Assembly: GCA_965603125.1 (NCBI GenBank)
Contig: CBFDBU010000002.1
Coordinates: forward strand, 141,089-205,088
Source of the DNA: JAJRTA01 sp965603125
Lineage (GTDB): Bacteria > Zixibacteria > MSB-5A5 > GN15 > FEB-12
Direction of reading: 5' to 3'
Length of the DNA stretch: 64,000 bases
Position numbers and translations under genes: made by a program. Each line of letters begins with the position of its first letter. The stretch's first letter is position 1. Positions 16,828 to 26,167 of this stretch are shown piece by piece. The notes under the pieces are model-generated. The model ran no database searches and was not told where the DNA came from. It saw only the letters and a program-made list of their open reading frames with translations.

Positions 16828-19365
16828 ATGTTTAGACGCGTGTTTGAAATAGCGGGTCTTTCGCGGTGGTTTGTCCTCGTTATTGCGGCCCTTCAGTTCG
16901 GGGCGCCTTCTGCGTCGGTTCATGCCAACCGGGTCTCGCCGCTCGCTCAACCCGGGGCTAAGTCTGACTTCCCGTTCACCTCCAAGTCCGCCGCCTCTCC
17001 GTATCTGGACTACCGGATTCATGACAACGGCTATCTCTGGACGACCGTCAACAACAACGGCATCATCGGCAATATCTTCCGTTTTGAGCTTCCCGGAGAG
17101 AGAAGGCAGGCGCCCTCATTCTTCCATCCCACATACAGCCGCATCCAGCACGGCTATTATGCCGGCCTGTGGGTGGGTGGGATTGTGCGCGGAGACACGC
17201 TGGTCACGGTGGCCATGGATGCCAACTGGAACTACTGGGAGTATCGATGGCCCATGGAATTCTGGCCGGACAGTTATCCTTTCGGCGCTATCGAGGTGAG
17301 GTCTATCAACCCCCTCTCCCCGTACTATCACCCGCGGGCGAAGGCCGAACAGGAGTTCATAGCCGTCTACACCGACACCGCCGAGAGACAGGACTGGGTA
17401 CCATACAACATCTATGATTCGCGGCTTCACAAACCGATGAATATCAAGGTCACCCAGACCAGCTACTCCTGGTCGTACAAGTATGCCCGTGATTTCATTC
17501 TGGTTGACTACATTGTACATAATCTCGGCGTGGATACGATCTACGACGCCTGGATCGGCATCTACTATGTCGGCTGCGTCCATCATCAGGGCGAGCAGCC
17601 GTACGCGCCCTCGGACGACCTTGAAGGCTACATCTATTCGGTGCCGCACGAATACGAGGAGTGTGGCACCGAGGCGTTGTGTGCCGCCTATATCGTAGAC
17701 AATGACGGGTGGTCGTGGTCGTTCCCGTGGGACCTTGTAAACACCACCAACGCCTTCGCCATTGCACCCCTGCGTCTGCCGAGGGGAGCTTACGTGAACA
17801 ACTTCAACTGGTGGACCAACAGCTACGGCACTTCTTTCAACTGGGGGCCCCGGCAGGCCTCAACCCCGAAATACTTAATGCGATATTTCTCCGGCGGTCT
17901 TGGGGATCCCTTGAGCGATCGCGACAAGTACTACCTCATGTCCCGGCCGGAGGTTGACTACTCCGGCTACGAGGCCGCCGTTGACCACACCGGCAAGGGC
18001 TGGCTGCCGCCGCACGAATACGGCGGAGTCATTGCCAGGGGGCATCTCCCGGAATTCATGACCTCCTTCGGCCCCTTCACCATTCTGCCGGGCAAAGACG
18101 CCGTGTTCACGGTAGTGATGGCGATCGGGGAGAAAGTCCACTATGACCGGATGGCGTATCGGTATATCTTCGACACCCTCAACCCGGGGCCTTTCCAGGC
18201 GCAACTGGATTTCGACGACCTGATCACCAACATCCGCTGGGCCAACCTGGTCTATGATAATCCCGGGATAGACACTGACGGCGACGGCGATTCGGGAAAG
18301 TGGTTCATTAGGTATGAGCCGGAGACCGGAGAGAGCCTCAAGGTTTACTGCAACGGTGACGGCGTACCTGATTTCCGTGGGGCGACGCCTCCTCCGCCTC
18401 CTGTGGTGCGTGTGACTACCGAGGACGGCAGGATCATCGTGCGCTGGAACGGCCACGCGACAGAGAATTACTTTGACCCGCTCAGTTATTCGCGCGACTT
18501 CGAGGGCTACCGCGTGTACATCGCCCGCTCCGAACGGCTTCAGGAGGTGGTTCTCCTGGCGTCCTACGATCAGGAGAACTTCAACCGCCACTCCTGGGAT
18601 ACGAGACGGAAACGCTACGTGCTTCAAGACCTCCCGTACACGCTTGACTCGTTGCGTACCCTCTATGGTGAGGATTTCCAGCCGCTGGAGTATACTTACT
18701 CTAACCCGCTTTTTGTCGGGGACGACACCTATTACTTCGAGAAAGTGGATTATAACGTATCCGATCTGGAAGACCCGGCCGGCATCCACAAACTCTATCC
18801 GGACGCTCTTCTCGATACCAGCGACGTCGACGAAGAGGGCCGGATGCGCTATTACGAGTATGAGTACATAATTGAGAACCTGCTTGTGACGGTGCCGTAT
18901 TTCGTCTCGGTAACCGCCTTCGATTTCGGTCACCCGCCGAAATCGCTGGATCCTCTCGAATCGCTGCCGATTGAGAACATGGTTGAAGTGATGGCGGTCA
19001 AACAGGGTCCGGCGAGTCTCAACGACGGCAAGCTCAACGTATACTGCTACCCCAACCCGTACCGTATCGACGACAGATACGTCGCCAGGGGATTTGAAAA
19101 CCGGGACAACGCAACCTCGGAGGAACGGGCTCGCGGGATCTACTTCGCCAACCTGCCCGACAAGTGTACTATTTCCATCTTCTCCCTGGACGGCGATCTC
19201 GTCCGCGAGTTGGAACACGACGAGCCTGAAGGAAGCGGGACCACCTCGGTTCATCGCTGGAACATGATCACTCGCAACACCCAGGCTATCGTTACCGGTT
19301 TGTACTACTGGGTGGTGGAATCGGAATACGGCAATCAAGTCGGTAAATTGGCGATCCTCAAGTGA
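16828..19365 (+). CDS. Large secreted protein, paralogue 2
   Basis: This protein of about 845 residues is collinear with the preceding gene along its whole length. It shares the NNNGIIGNIF block, the YSRIQHGYYAGLWVGGIV block, the DTDGDGDSGKWF loop, the proline linker, the FnIII-like RIIVRWNGH...DFEGYRVYIARS domain and the YPNPYRIDD...YYWVVESEYG tail. The ATG at 16828 is preferred (GGAG 8 bases upstream), giving signal sequence IAGLSRWFVLVIAALQFG. The pair arose by tandem duplication; divergence is spread evenly, so it is not recent. The 161-base gap between them contains no gene. A DUF5686 outer-membrane protein follows. Function is unknown. Confidence 0.87.
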   Translation: MFRRVFEIAGLSRWFVLVIAALQFGAPSASVHANRVSPLAQPGAKSDFPFTSKSAASPYLDYRIHDNGYLWTTVNNNGIIGNIFRFELPGERRQAPSFFHPTYSRIQHGYYAGLWVGGIVRGDTLVTVAMDANWNYWEYRWPMEFWPDSYPFGAIEVRSINPLSPYYHPRAKAEQEFIAVYTDTAERQDWVPYNIYDSRLHKPMNIKVTQTSYSWSYKYARDFILVDYIVHNLGVDTIYDAWIGIYYVGCVHHQGEQPYAPSDDLEGYIYSVPHEYEECGTEALCAAYIVDNDGWSWSFPWDLVNTTNAFAIAPLRLPRGAYVNNFNWWTNSYGTSFNWGPRQASTPKYLMRYFSGGLGDPLSDRDKYYLMSRPEVDYSGYEAAVDHTGKGWLPPHEYGGVIARGHLPEFMTSFGPFTILPGKDAVFTVVMAIGEKVHYDRMAYRYIFDTLNPGPFQAQLDFDDLITNIRWANLVYDNPGIDTDGDGDSGKWFIRYEPETGESLKVYCNGDGVPDFRGATPPPPPVVRVTTEDGRIIVRWNGHATENYFDPLSYSRDFEGYRVYIARSERLQEVVLLASYDQENFNRHSWDTRRKRYVLQDLPYTLDSLRTLYGEDFQPLEYTYSNPLFVGDDTYYFEKVDYNVSDLEDPAGIHKLYPDALLDTSDVDEEGRMRYYEYEYIIENLLVTVPYFVSVTAFDFGHPPKSLDPLESLPIENMVEVMAVKQGPASLNDGKLNVYCYPNPYRIDDRYVARGFENRDNATSEERARGIYFANLPDKCTISIFSLDGDLVRELEHDEPEGSGTTSVHRWNMITRNTQAIVTGLYYWVVESEYGNQVGKLAILK

Positions 19366-19589
19366 GTACCGACCGGAGCCGAACCCTGAGGCGGGCATCC
19401 CGGACAGCGTGAAGCTCTGATCCCGGTGATGGTAGCCTGCGACAGACGAGACGGGAAAGACGCTCCCAACGCCCGCGTCGATCGACGTACATATTCAACT
19501 GCAACCAATCGGCCGGTCACACTGTCTAATAAACAATGCCACACAGAGCACCATGTTCGCAAGGGCGATGTCGCTCTTCAAGGAAACAC

Positions 19590-21929
19590 GTGAAGAGAGT
19601 CACAATAGCATTCTGTCTGCTGATGTTGTGCGTCCCACACCTTTTCGGCGGCGTCATTACCGGCAGCATCGGGGATCGTAAGACCGGCGAGCCGGTGCCG
19701 TATGCAACCATCAGAGTTGAAGGAACGGGCCGTTCCATGTTGGCCAACGAACACGGACTCTACCGGCTGCGGCTGGATCCGGGACGGTGGCAACTGAGAT
19801 TCAGTCACGTGGCCTACTACTCCGAACGTATTGATCTTCTGGCAGGCGATACGGCCATGACGCTGGATGTAACCCTTCAGCAGGCGATGATCGAAATCGA
19901 CGGGGCCAGGGTTTACGAAAGGGCTTATGATCCCGCTCAGCAGATCATCATCCAGGCGATAGCCCGTAAGCAGGAAATCCTCTCGCAATTAGCTCGCTAC
20001 CGGTTCGACGCTTACACCAAGCTGATGGTATGCGATACGGCCAAAGACGATTCCAGCCACGTCGTGATCATTACCGAGACACAACTCGAGTGTTTCTGGG
20101 AACAGCCGGACCGGTACAAAGAACTGATCACCGCTCGGCGCCAGACCTCCAACCTGGAAGCGGATCAGAACCTGGTGACGATCGGGCGGATTCTCGATTT
20201 CAACAGGAACCGCCTCGATTTAGGGCCTTACTCCATCGTCTCTCCGACAGCGAAAGACGCCCTGGATCACTACAACTACTACCTGCTTGACACCGTCTTC
20301 TACGACCATCGGCCCGTTTTCAGACTGGAGATCGAGCCGAAGAACAGTGCCGCCCCGCTCTTTGTCGGCACTATCGATATTGCCGACTCTTCCTACGCGG
20401 TAGTGGGGGTGGAAGTCGGGTTCAGCGAAGGCATCGAAACGCCGTTTTTCGAGAATTTTCTCTACCGTTTGCGCTACGACCAGTTCGATAACGAGTACTG
20501 GATGCCCATTGAGGTCGGCTTTGCCGCGGTCCTGGATCTACCGGTACCGGGCCTGCCGGTCTATTCGATCGACTACGTGGCCGCCCTGTACGACTACTCG
20601 TTTGAAGTCGAACATGCGCCGGGCACATTTGACTACGAGCTGGAGGTCGCTGAGGAAGCGGACGAGGTCGACTCCGTCGTCTGGTACGCCGCCCAGATGA
20701 TCCCGCTGACACCGATTGAGAAACGCGGCTATTTCAGGATCGATTCTCTTGAGAACGCACCACGACCGTTCTATAAGGAGGTACTCGGCGGGTTGGCTCG
20801 AGTCATGATAACTTTGACCGACCCCGACTTCTTCCACTTCAACCGGGTCGAGGGAGCTTACCTCGGTTACGGCGTTCGAGGGTACCATCCCCTGCCGCGA
20901 ACCGATCTTCGGATCAAGGCCGGCTACGCTTTTGACCGCAGACGCTGGCAACACGAACATGGAATCACATACCGCTTCTGGGATGCACACCGTCTTGATC
21001 TGGAATGGCAATACCGCACTGATATCGTTCATCGCCCGACTCTGATCTCACCGCCCGATCACAACCCGACCCTCCTGGCCCTGGCCGACAAGACCGATCC
21101 CTTTGACTACTATCTCGAAAAGGGGTTCCGTGTGTCGGTAGGTGCAAATCTGCTGAAACGGGTAAGGGCGAACGTCGGCTATCGCGACTGCACTCAGCGC
21201 TCGGAGGCCAGCCACACCGAGTACAGTCTCTTCCGCGAGAGTAAAAGACACCGGGCAAATCCGGCTATCGTCGACGGCAAGTTGCGCTCCCTGACAGCCG
21301 GCCTGGCCTATGACTCTCGTCCGTTGATGAAGCTCAAGGGACGGGAAGTTACGATGGACGTCTTTTCCTTCGTACGCATCGAGACGGCAGTGGAAATGGC
21401 CTCGCCTGATCTCATCGACAATGACTTCCACTTCACGAGATACCACACTCGGTTGCGTTATTCGGGGCGAAGTGTGCTACCCGGTAGCACCGAGCTGATG
21501 GTGTATGGTGGAGCTTCGGACAGAACGCTTCCGCCGCAGGAGTACTTCACGGTGGACTATACCGATGACGTGCTGGGCTACACGCTGGCGTTCAAAACAA
21601 TGGGTGAGTCGAACTTCGCCGGAAGCCGGGCGGGGGCAGTCTACCTTTCGCACAATTTCGGCACCTGGCCATTCAGGAAGAGCGGTCTGCCCCTGATCAG
21701 GAAGATTCCCTTCTCGCTGAGCCTGCATGGAGGAGCTTTCTGGACCGATTTCACAGGTCATCCGGGGCAGTCCGGTGACGATCAGGTACGCATAGCTCCC
21801 CGAGCCTACCGCGAGATCGGTTTTGCCCTAGGACGCATCCCGCCGATGTTCTTCAGGCTGTATTTCACATGGCAGTTATCGGATTACGGTACACGCGATT
21901 TCACCGTCCTGTTGGGGACGAGTTTTTAG
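19590..21929 (+). CDS. DUF5686 outer-membrane protein with carboxypeptidase-regulatory-like domain
   Basis: A signal peptide (VTIAFCLLMLCVPHLFGG) is followed by a CarboxypepD_reg-like beta-sandwich (residues ~20-110: GSIGDRKTGEPVPYATIRVE, then GLYRLRLDPGRWQLRFSHV). Then comes the DUF5686 core (ARKQEILSQLARYRFDAYTK) and a long C-terminal region of alternating amphipathic strands ending in ...DFTVLLGTSF. The terminal aromatic and strand pattern fit an outer-membrane beta-barrel. The GTG at 19590 is chosen over ATG 19536 because AAGGA lies 5 bases upstream and it gives a proper signal sequence. Such proteins are abundant in Bacteroidota-like genomes; their role is unknown. Placement behind two secreted paralogues suggests a joint surface function. 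Confidence 0.85.
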   Translation: MKRVTIAFCLLMLCVPHLFGGVITGSIGDRKTGEPVPYATIRVEGTGRSMLANEHGLYRLRLDPGRWQLRFSHVAYYSERIDLLAGDTAMTLDVTLQQAMIEIDGARVYERAYDPAQQIIIQAIARKQEILSQLARYRFDAYTKLMVCDTAKDDSSHVVIITETQLECFWEQPDRYKELITARRQTSNLEADQNLVTIGRILDFNRNRLDLGPYSIVSPTAKDALDHYNYYLLDTVFYDHRPVFRLEIEPKNSAAPLFVGTIDIADSSYAVVGVEVGFSEGIETPFFENFLYRLRYDQFDNEYWMPIEVGFAAVLDLPVPGLPVYSIDYVAALYDYSFEVEHAPGTFDYELEVAEEADEVDSVVWYAAQMIPLTPIEKRGYFRIDSLENAPRPFYKEVLGGLARVMITLTDPDFFHFNRVEGAYLGYGVRGYHPLPRTDLRIKAGYAFDRRRWQHEHGITYRFWDAHRLDLEWQYRTDIVHRPTLISPPDHNPTLLALADKTDPFDYYLEKGFRVSVGANLLKRVRANVGYRDCTQRSEASHTEYSLFRESKRHRANPAIVDGKLRSLTAGLAYDSRPLMKLKGREVTMDVFSFVRIETAVEMASPDLIDNDFHFTRYHTRLRYSGRSVLPGSTELMVYGGASDRTLPPQEYFTVDYTDDVLGYTLAFKTMGESNFAGSRAGAVYLSHNFGTWPFRKSGLPLIRKIPFSLSLHGGAFWTDFTGHPGQSGDDQVRIAPRAYREIGFALGRIPPMFFRLYFTWQLSDYGTRDFTVLLGTSF

Positions 21930-21996
21930 TATGCCATCACCTGTTTGCTGCCCGCCAGATGACCTGGCAGCGTCAACAGCAGGAGGCGATAGCGAT

Positions 21997-23457
21997 TCAG
22001 CTGCCGGAATGTCCGTGATGATCATTCTGATTTGCGCTATAGCGCACGATTATCGCTGCAAAAAAGACGAAAGCAAACCCGGTCTGACCCCATAGCCACC
22101 CTGCTTCAATGAAGGTGGTCACCAGAAACAGGAGACTGGTGACGTACAAAGCCAGGGTAAGACCGCCGTCCTCTGTTGAACTCACTGTCTTCCATCGCAG
22201 ACGAGCGAGCCGGTACTGATTGGCAAAGAGAGCCACCAACGCAATGGCTCCAACGATTCCGGTCTCGGCGAGATAGTGCAGGAACAGATTGTGAGCCGAC
22301 AATCCCCTCACCCACACGCTCACGGTCTCCAGATGCACGGTCGGTATTATGAAGTGTATCGAACGAAAGCAACCCGGGCCGATGCCGAGAAGGGGATTGT
22401 CTGCAAACGCCGACCAGGCAAACTTCCACAGGCCCAGCCGAAGCCAGATTGTCTCGGATGGAGTCGAAGATAAGAGATTCGCAAAGCGCGCGGTGACTGC
22501 ATCCATGATGCCCGGCCGGAAGAACAGCAGCATCAACATCCCTGCCGACGCAAGCGCCACGACTGTCCCTGCCCGCCCGAATACCAGACCTGGCAACGCC
22601 GCTAACGTGCCCGGCGATGCCTGAGCAGCCGTGCGCGTTTCCACTCGTCGAGTGCACCGCAGGGAGAGGACTAGCACCACCAGCGAAAACCCCAACGCGA
22701 ATAGCATAGAGAGGCGCGATTGCGTTGCGAGCAGGCCGCCCATTACTATCAACGTACCCACCAGGTACGCGCCCGCCTTCCCCTTTGGTGACCATAGAAA
22801 GAGACTGATCCCGATCGGCAAAGCGATCATCGCCAAATCACCGAAGGTGGCAGGAGACAAACCGTATGACCGCTGAAGTCCCGCCGAAGCAACAAACCCG
22901 CCGAGAGCGATCAGGGCATGCCCGGCGCAAATCCAGTAAAACCACTTTACCAGACTTACCGCAGGCACCCTGGCAGCCAGGCGATAAACAGCCATGAACG
23001 TGATAAACAAGAGTCCGATTCTTGCCAGAGGATGCAGTGAAACCGACGGACTGTAGCCAAATAGGGCGGCCAGGAATACCGCGGTCAGAAGCGCCAGGAA
23101 GTTCAGCGTAAGCCGAGGCAGCCTCGCGGGCAGCCTGTCGTCAGTGAGTATGTCAAACGCGGCTCCCAGAATCACCAGGAGGGCACTAAGGTCGGTGAGA
23201 AATAATGGAACCGACCAAGTGACTGCCACCTGGATGAACAGCACAAACACAAATTGAAACAGGACGCATTTGGGATGAGTAACCAGAAGAAAAGCGACCA
23301 CCACGGCCGCCGGCAGGAAGGCCAGCAGCGGTTTTCCGGTCAATGCGAACCAACTCACCAGACCCAGGATGGCGGCTGTCAGAACGATGCCATAGGCCAT
23401 CAGAGCACGACGATTGACTGCGCTGTATTCGCCGCAGATCAAGGAGTTGCCGATCAT
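21997..23457 (-). CDS. O-antigen ligase / Wzy-type polymerase family membrane protein
   Basis: This membrane protein of about 486 residues has 10-12 hydrophobic segments and a large periplasmic loop near the C-terminal third. The loop includes WLRLGLWKFAWSAFADNPLLGIGPG followed by SAHNLFLHYLAETGI, the Wzy_C signature with the NPLLGIGPG and HN(x)nL motifs that carry the Arg/His used by ligases and polymerases. It is the most distal gene of the minus-strand polysaccharide locus and either joins glycan to lipid A or polymerises repeats. Start is uncertain: ATG 23457 is used, a TTG at 23496 also fits. Neither has a strong ribosome site. Confidence 0.87.
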   Translation of the reverse strand: MIGNSLICGEYSAVNRRALMAYGIVLTAAILGLVSWFALTGKPLLAFLPAAVVVAFLLVTHPKCVLFQFVFVLFIQVAVTWSVPLFLTDLSALLVILGAAFDILTDDRLPARLPRLTLNFLALLTAVFLAALFGYSPSVSLHPLARIGLLFITFMAVYRLAARVPAVSLVKWFYWICAGHALIALGGFVASAGLQRSYGLSPATFGDLAMIALPIGISLFLWSPKGKAGAYLVGTLIVMGGLLATQSRLSMLFALGFSLVVLVLSLRCTRRVETRTAAQASPGTLAALPGLVFGRAGTVVALASAGMLMLLFFRPGIMDAVTARFANLLSSTPSETIWLRLGLWKFAWSAFADNPLLGIGPGCFRSIHFIIPTVHLETVSVWVRGLSAHNLFLHYLAETGIVGAIALVALFANQYRLARLRWKTVSSTEDGGLTLALYVTSLLFLVTTFIEAGWLWGQTGFAFVFFAAIIVRYSANQNDHHGHSGS

Positions 23458-23596
23458 GGCAAATATGGTACGACTTCTTACCGCGACAGTCAACAAGGCC
23501 TGGACATTGATCGGTTATGCCGTGACCCGCTCTCTGATGGTTGATCGGATGCTCGCTGTCGATCGCTTCGTCGTTCGAGGCGACTACCGCGCTGTC

Positions 23597-24592
23597 TCAG
23601 AGATGGAACTCGAGAATGTCGCCGTCGGTCAGCTTGAAGTCACGCTGCACTCGTTGACCGTCGTATTTTCCCTTGCCCCATATTTTGGCGTACTTCAGCT
23701 TCTGCGTGAAGTCCCGGTGAAGCACGCGGGCGGCATCCTCGACCGTACTGCCGATGGGAACGATAATCGGATCGCTGAAATCCGCTTCTTTTCCCATCGG
23801 TTTGGTGTAGGCGCGAATCACTCTCAAGCCTTCGAAAACGGTTCTCTTGAAATCTTCCAGGCTGTCGTCGTCGATTATCGATGTCGCCACTATGGGGAAT
23901 CCTGGGAATCTCTCCTGCAGCCGCCGGCGTTTCTCACCGGTCTCATCATCGTATACCTTATGAGCGCAGAGGATGGAGCGCTTGACACACAGGCGCGGAT
24001 CGTCACCCTTCTCGGAGTCGTCGCTCTTGAGAGTGATCCGCTTTTCCTCGAGCTTCCGCATGACAAAAGCCAGGTCGTCGAGCATCGACTCGGCTCCCAG
24101 GTCGCATACTAAAATGACCAGGTCGGAGTTCCTTATCAGCCCGGAGAGGTAGTTCTCGTACGATTCCGGAGAAATGGGGGGAGTGTCGATCAATTGAATC
24201 TGCACCGTTTCGAACGTCATCATGCCCGGCAGAGGCTCGCGGGTGGAGTAGGGGTAATCGGCCACAAGCGGCCCGGCTGCGGTGAGGGCATCCAGGAGGG
24301 CCGACTTCCCGCTGTTGGGCGGCCCGATCAGGATCGCCTGTCCCGCCCCTTCCCGGTCGATATGGTCAGGGGCAGGAGCCTGGCGAGCACCGGAAGGGCG
24401 CTGCGGTTGTACGATCATCTTCTTAAGCTTGGAGATCTTGGCCTTCATGTCTGCTTGGAGGTGGTCGGTACCCTTGTGTTTGGGCATGATGCGCAGGAGT
24501 TCCTCGGCCAGACGCAGTTTCTCGCGTTGGTCTTTCTCGGCCCGGAACTCTCGTTCCAACTCGTAGTATTGTGGCGGTAGATTTGCCGGCAT
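23597..24592 (-). CDS. DRG/Obg-related GTPase with TGS domain
   Basis: The 331-residue protein starts with a charged coiled helix (residues 10-60). A G domain follows with P-loop GPPNSGKS (90-97), a switch segment YPYSTREPLPGMM, a DTPP G3 motif near 136-139, and CAHKVYD standing for the NKxD motif. The C-terminal ~65 residues form a TGS domain (PIGSTVEDAARVLHRDFTQK ... LTDGDILEFHL). Proteins of this shape are relatives of DRG GTPases thought to act on ribosomes or stress signalling. It lies among polysaccharide genes on the same strand but is probably a housekeeping protein inserted in or beside the locus. Confidence 0.9.
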   Translation of the reverse strand: MPANLPPQYYELEREFRAEKDQREKLRLAEELLRIMPKHKGTDHLQADMKAKISKLKKMIVQPQRPSGARQAPAPDHIDREGAGQAILIGPPNSGKSALLDALTAAGPLVADYPYSTREPLPGMMTFETVQIQLIDTPPISPESYENYLSGLIRNSDLVILVCDLGAESMLDDLAFVMRKLEEKRITLKSDDSEKGDDPRLCVKRSILCAHKVYDDETGEKRRRLQERFPGFPIVATSIIDDDSLEDFKRTVFEGLRVIRAYTKPMGKEADFSDPIIVPIGSTVEDAARVLHRDFTQKLKYAKIWGKGKYDGQRVQRDFKLTDGDILEFHL

Positions 24593-24758
24593 ACAATATA
24601 GATAATACCGGAATGCCGATTTGACAAGCGCGCGATTACCCCCGGCGCTCCTCGGGGCAGATCACCACCGGCCCGAGGCACAGGAGGATGCTGTGCAAAT
24701 GATTCATGCGCTGGTCTCAGTCGCCTGGACAAGCGGGAGCTGACGACGCAGAGTTCTC

Positions 24759-26165
24759 TCAGGAGGAGACATTGTTCACGAGCGAAAGCGCTGTTTCCGA
24801 CTTGGCTCCCAGTTGCCGGCACTCAATCAGCAGGCGGTGGTACAGACCCAGCATCTTGGGATGCTCCGGGTTGTGGAATTGGCCGGGATGGTAGACAAGG
24901 CTCATAGCTCCTCCGACACGACTCAGGTGCAGCAGCAACCGACGGAAGGCCACCACCGATTCCTCACCATACTGACTCACCAGAGTGCCGTCCATGACTA
25001 CCAATGGGACTTCCCAGATATCCAACGGCCCAGTCGAAGAAGCATCGTACGGCTGGAAACAACCGCCAATGCCACAGCGGTAACCGATGCGAGCAGCATA
25101 CCCGGCCGATTCATCACATCGAATACCGAACGATTCCAGGAACGGTAGGGATTGTTTTGAATCAAAACGAAGATAATGAGCCCGTCCGGAATTGATTGGC
25201 TTGTGAACGATCTCGCCCAATTCGTTGAACTGGGTCCGGAACCGATCGTGATCGAGGAAGGTATCATAATTGTAATGGATACCAACATCCCAGCCGCTGG
25301 GGATTAGCGGCAGTAGTTGCCGGAGTATCCCAGATCCGCTGCGGGCACCGTAACGACCTCCACTGCCGTTCAGCAGATAGAACGTGGATGTGAATGCAAA
25401 GCCGCGTTCAAGGTCAATCATGCCAGGCACATTGTCGAAGTAGAATCGCCTGGGGTATACGGCATTACGGGCGATCCACCAGAGATTGGCCACACGCGGA
25501 AACTTCGCACGGGCAACCGGCGCCAGTACGCGAACGGCCCTGACCAACTGTGTCCAGTGATCGTTACCAAGAAGAATGTCGCAATCATGAGACAGAACGA
25601 TGACCGGTGGTTTCAGTAACTTGTCCAGATACAGATCAGGAACCCCGTTTCGGTGCAACCCGGCACAGGTCGCTACAAGCGCCGCCACAGCTTCATTGAA
25701 AGCCGGGGTCTCAAGTAACCCTGCCTTGAACCGGGGGCTGTACAGTGCGTCGAATCGTCCATGCTTGTCTCGTTCGTTCGTCATGAGTTCTTCGCCAAAG
25801 GTGAGTAGCTTGAACAGATTGCCAAACAGATTCCAGGCCGGCAGCACGGTGCCTGTCCGATGCACGTACCAGAGCGGCGCGGTTTCGTCCGGCACGGCTC
25901 TCCAGTCCCCAACTACTGGACGATCGATTCTGTTCCAGAGTGTCAGCCGCGCACCATTGAATGCCACCTGCCACGTTTTCTCCGGTCTGGAAGGAACGGG
26001 CAAATCGATCGGGATCATGACCGCCTGGTCGCCTCCACGGATGGCCTGATCGAAGGATACGAACCTCACTTGCCCGGCCTTCAGCAACTCCAGAGCTTTT
26101 CGGGAGAAGAAAAGATTGGCATGATTGAGAATCTGCCGCCACAAGTAGCTCGCTTCAGGGGACAT
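24759..26165 (-). CDS. Polysaccharide deacetylase family protein, long form
   Basis: This 468-residue protein probably removes acyl groups from a surface glycan. Recognisable deacetylase landmarks are VIVLSHDCDILLGND (the Asp pair of motif 1, near residue 195), WDVGIHYNYDTFLDHDRF (motif with conserved histidine), and SGRAHYLRFD with GYRCGIGGCFQPYD (later active-site loops). The first ~180 residues form a separate N-terminal region as in the DUF7033-type long deacetylases of polysaccharide loci. Only two bases separate it from the upstream GNAT gene, so they are translationally linked. Whether all metal ligands are present cannot be judged with certainty. Confidence 0.8.
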   Translation of the reverse strand: MSPEASYLWRQILNHANLFFSRKALELLKAGQVRFVSFDQAIRGGDQAVMIPIDLPVPSRPEKTWQVAFNGARLTLWNRIDRPVVGDWRAVPDETAPLWYVHRTGTVLPAWNLFGNLFKLLTFGEELMTNERDKHGRFDALYSPRFKAGLLETPAFNEAVAALVATCAGLHRNGVPDLYLDKLLKPPVIVLSHDCDILLGNDHWTQLVRAVRVLAPVARAKFPRVANLWWIARNAVYPRRFYFDNVPGMIDLERGFAFTSTFYLLNGSGGRYGARSGSGILRQLLPLIPSGWDVGIHYNYDTFLDHDRFRTQFNELGEIVHKPINSGRAHYLRFDSKQSLPFLESFGIRCDESAGYAARIGYRCGIGGCFQPYDASSTGPLDIWEVPLVVMDGTLVSQYGEESVVAFRRLLLHLSRVGGAMSLVYHPGQFHNPEHPKMLGLYHRLLIECRQLGAKSETALSLVNNVSS

Positions 26166-26167
26166 AG

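Noticed and set aside
17875..19398. 507-codon minus-strand open frame
   Set aside because: Mirror of the second secreted paralogue, whose plus-strand frame matches its tandem copy residue by residue.
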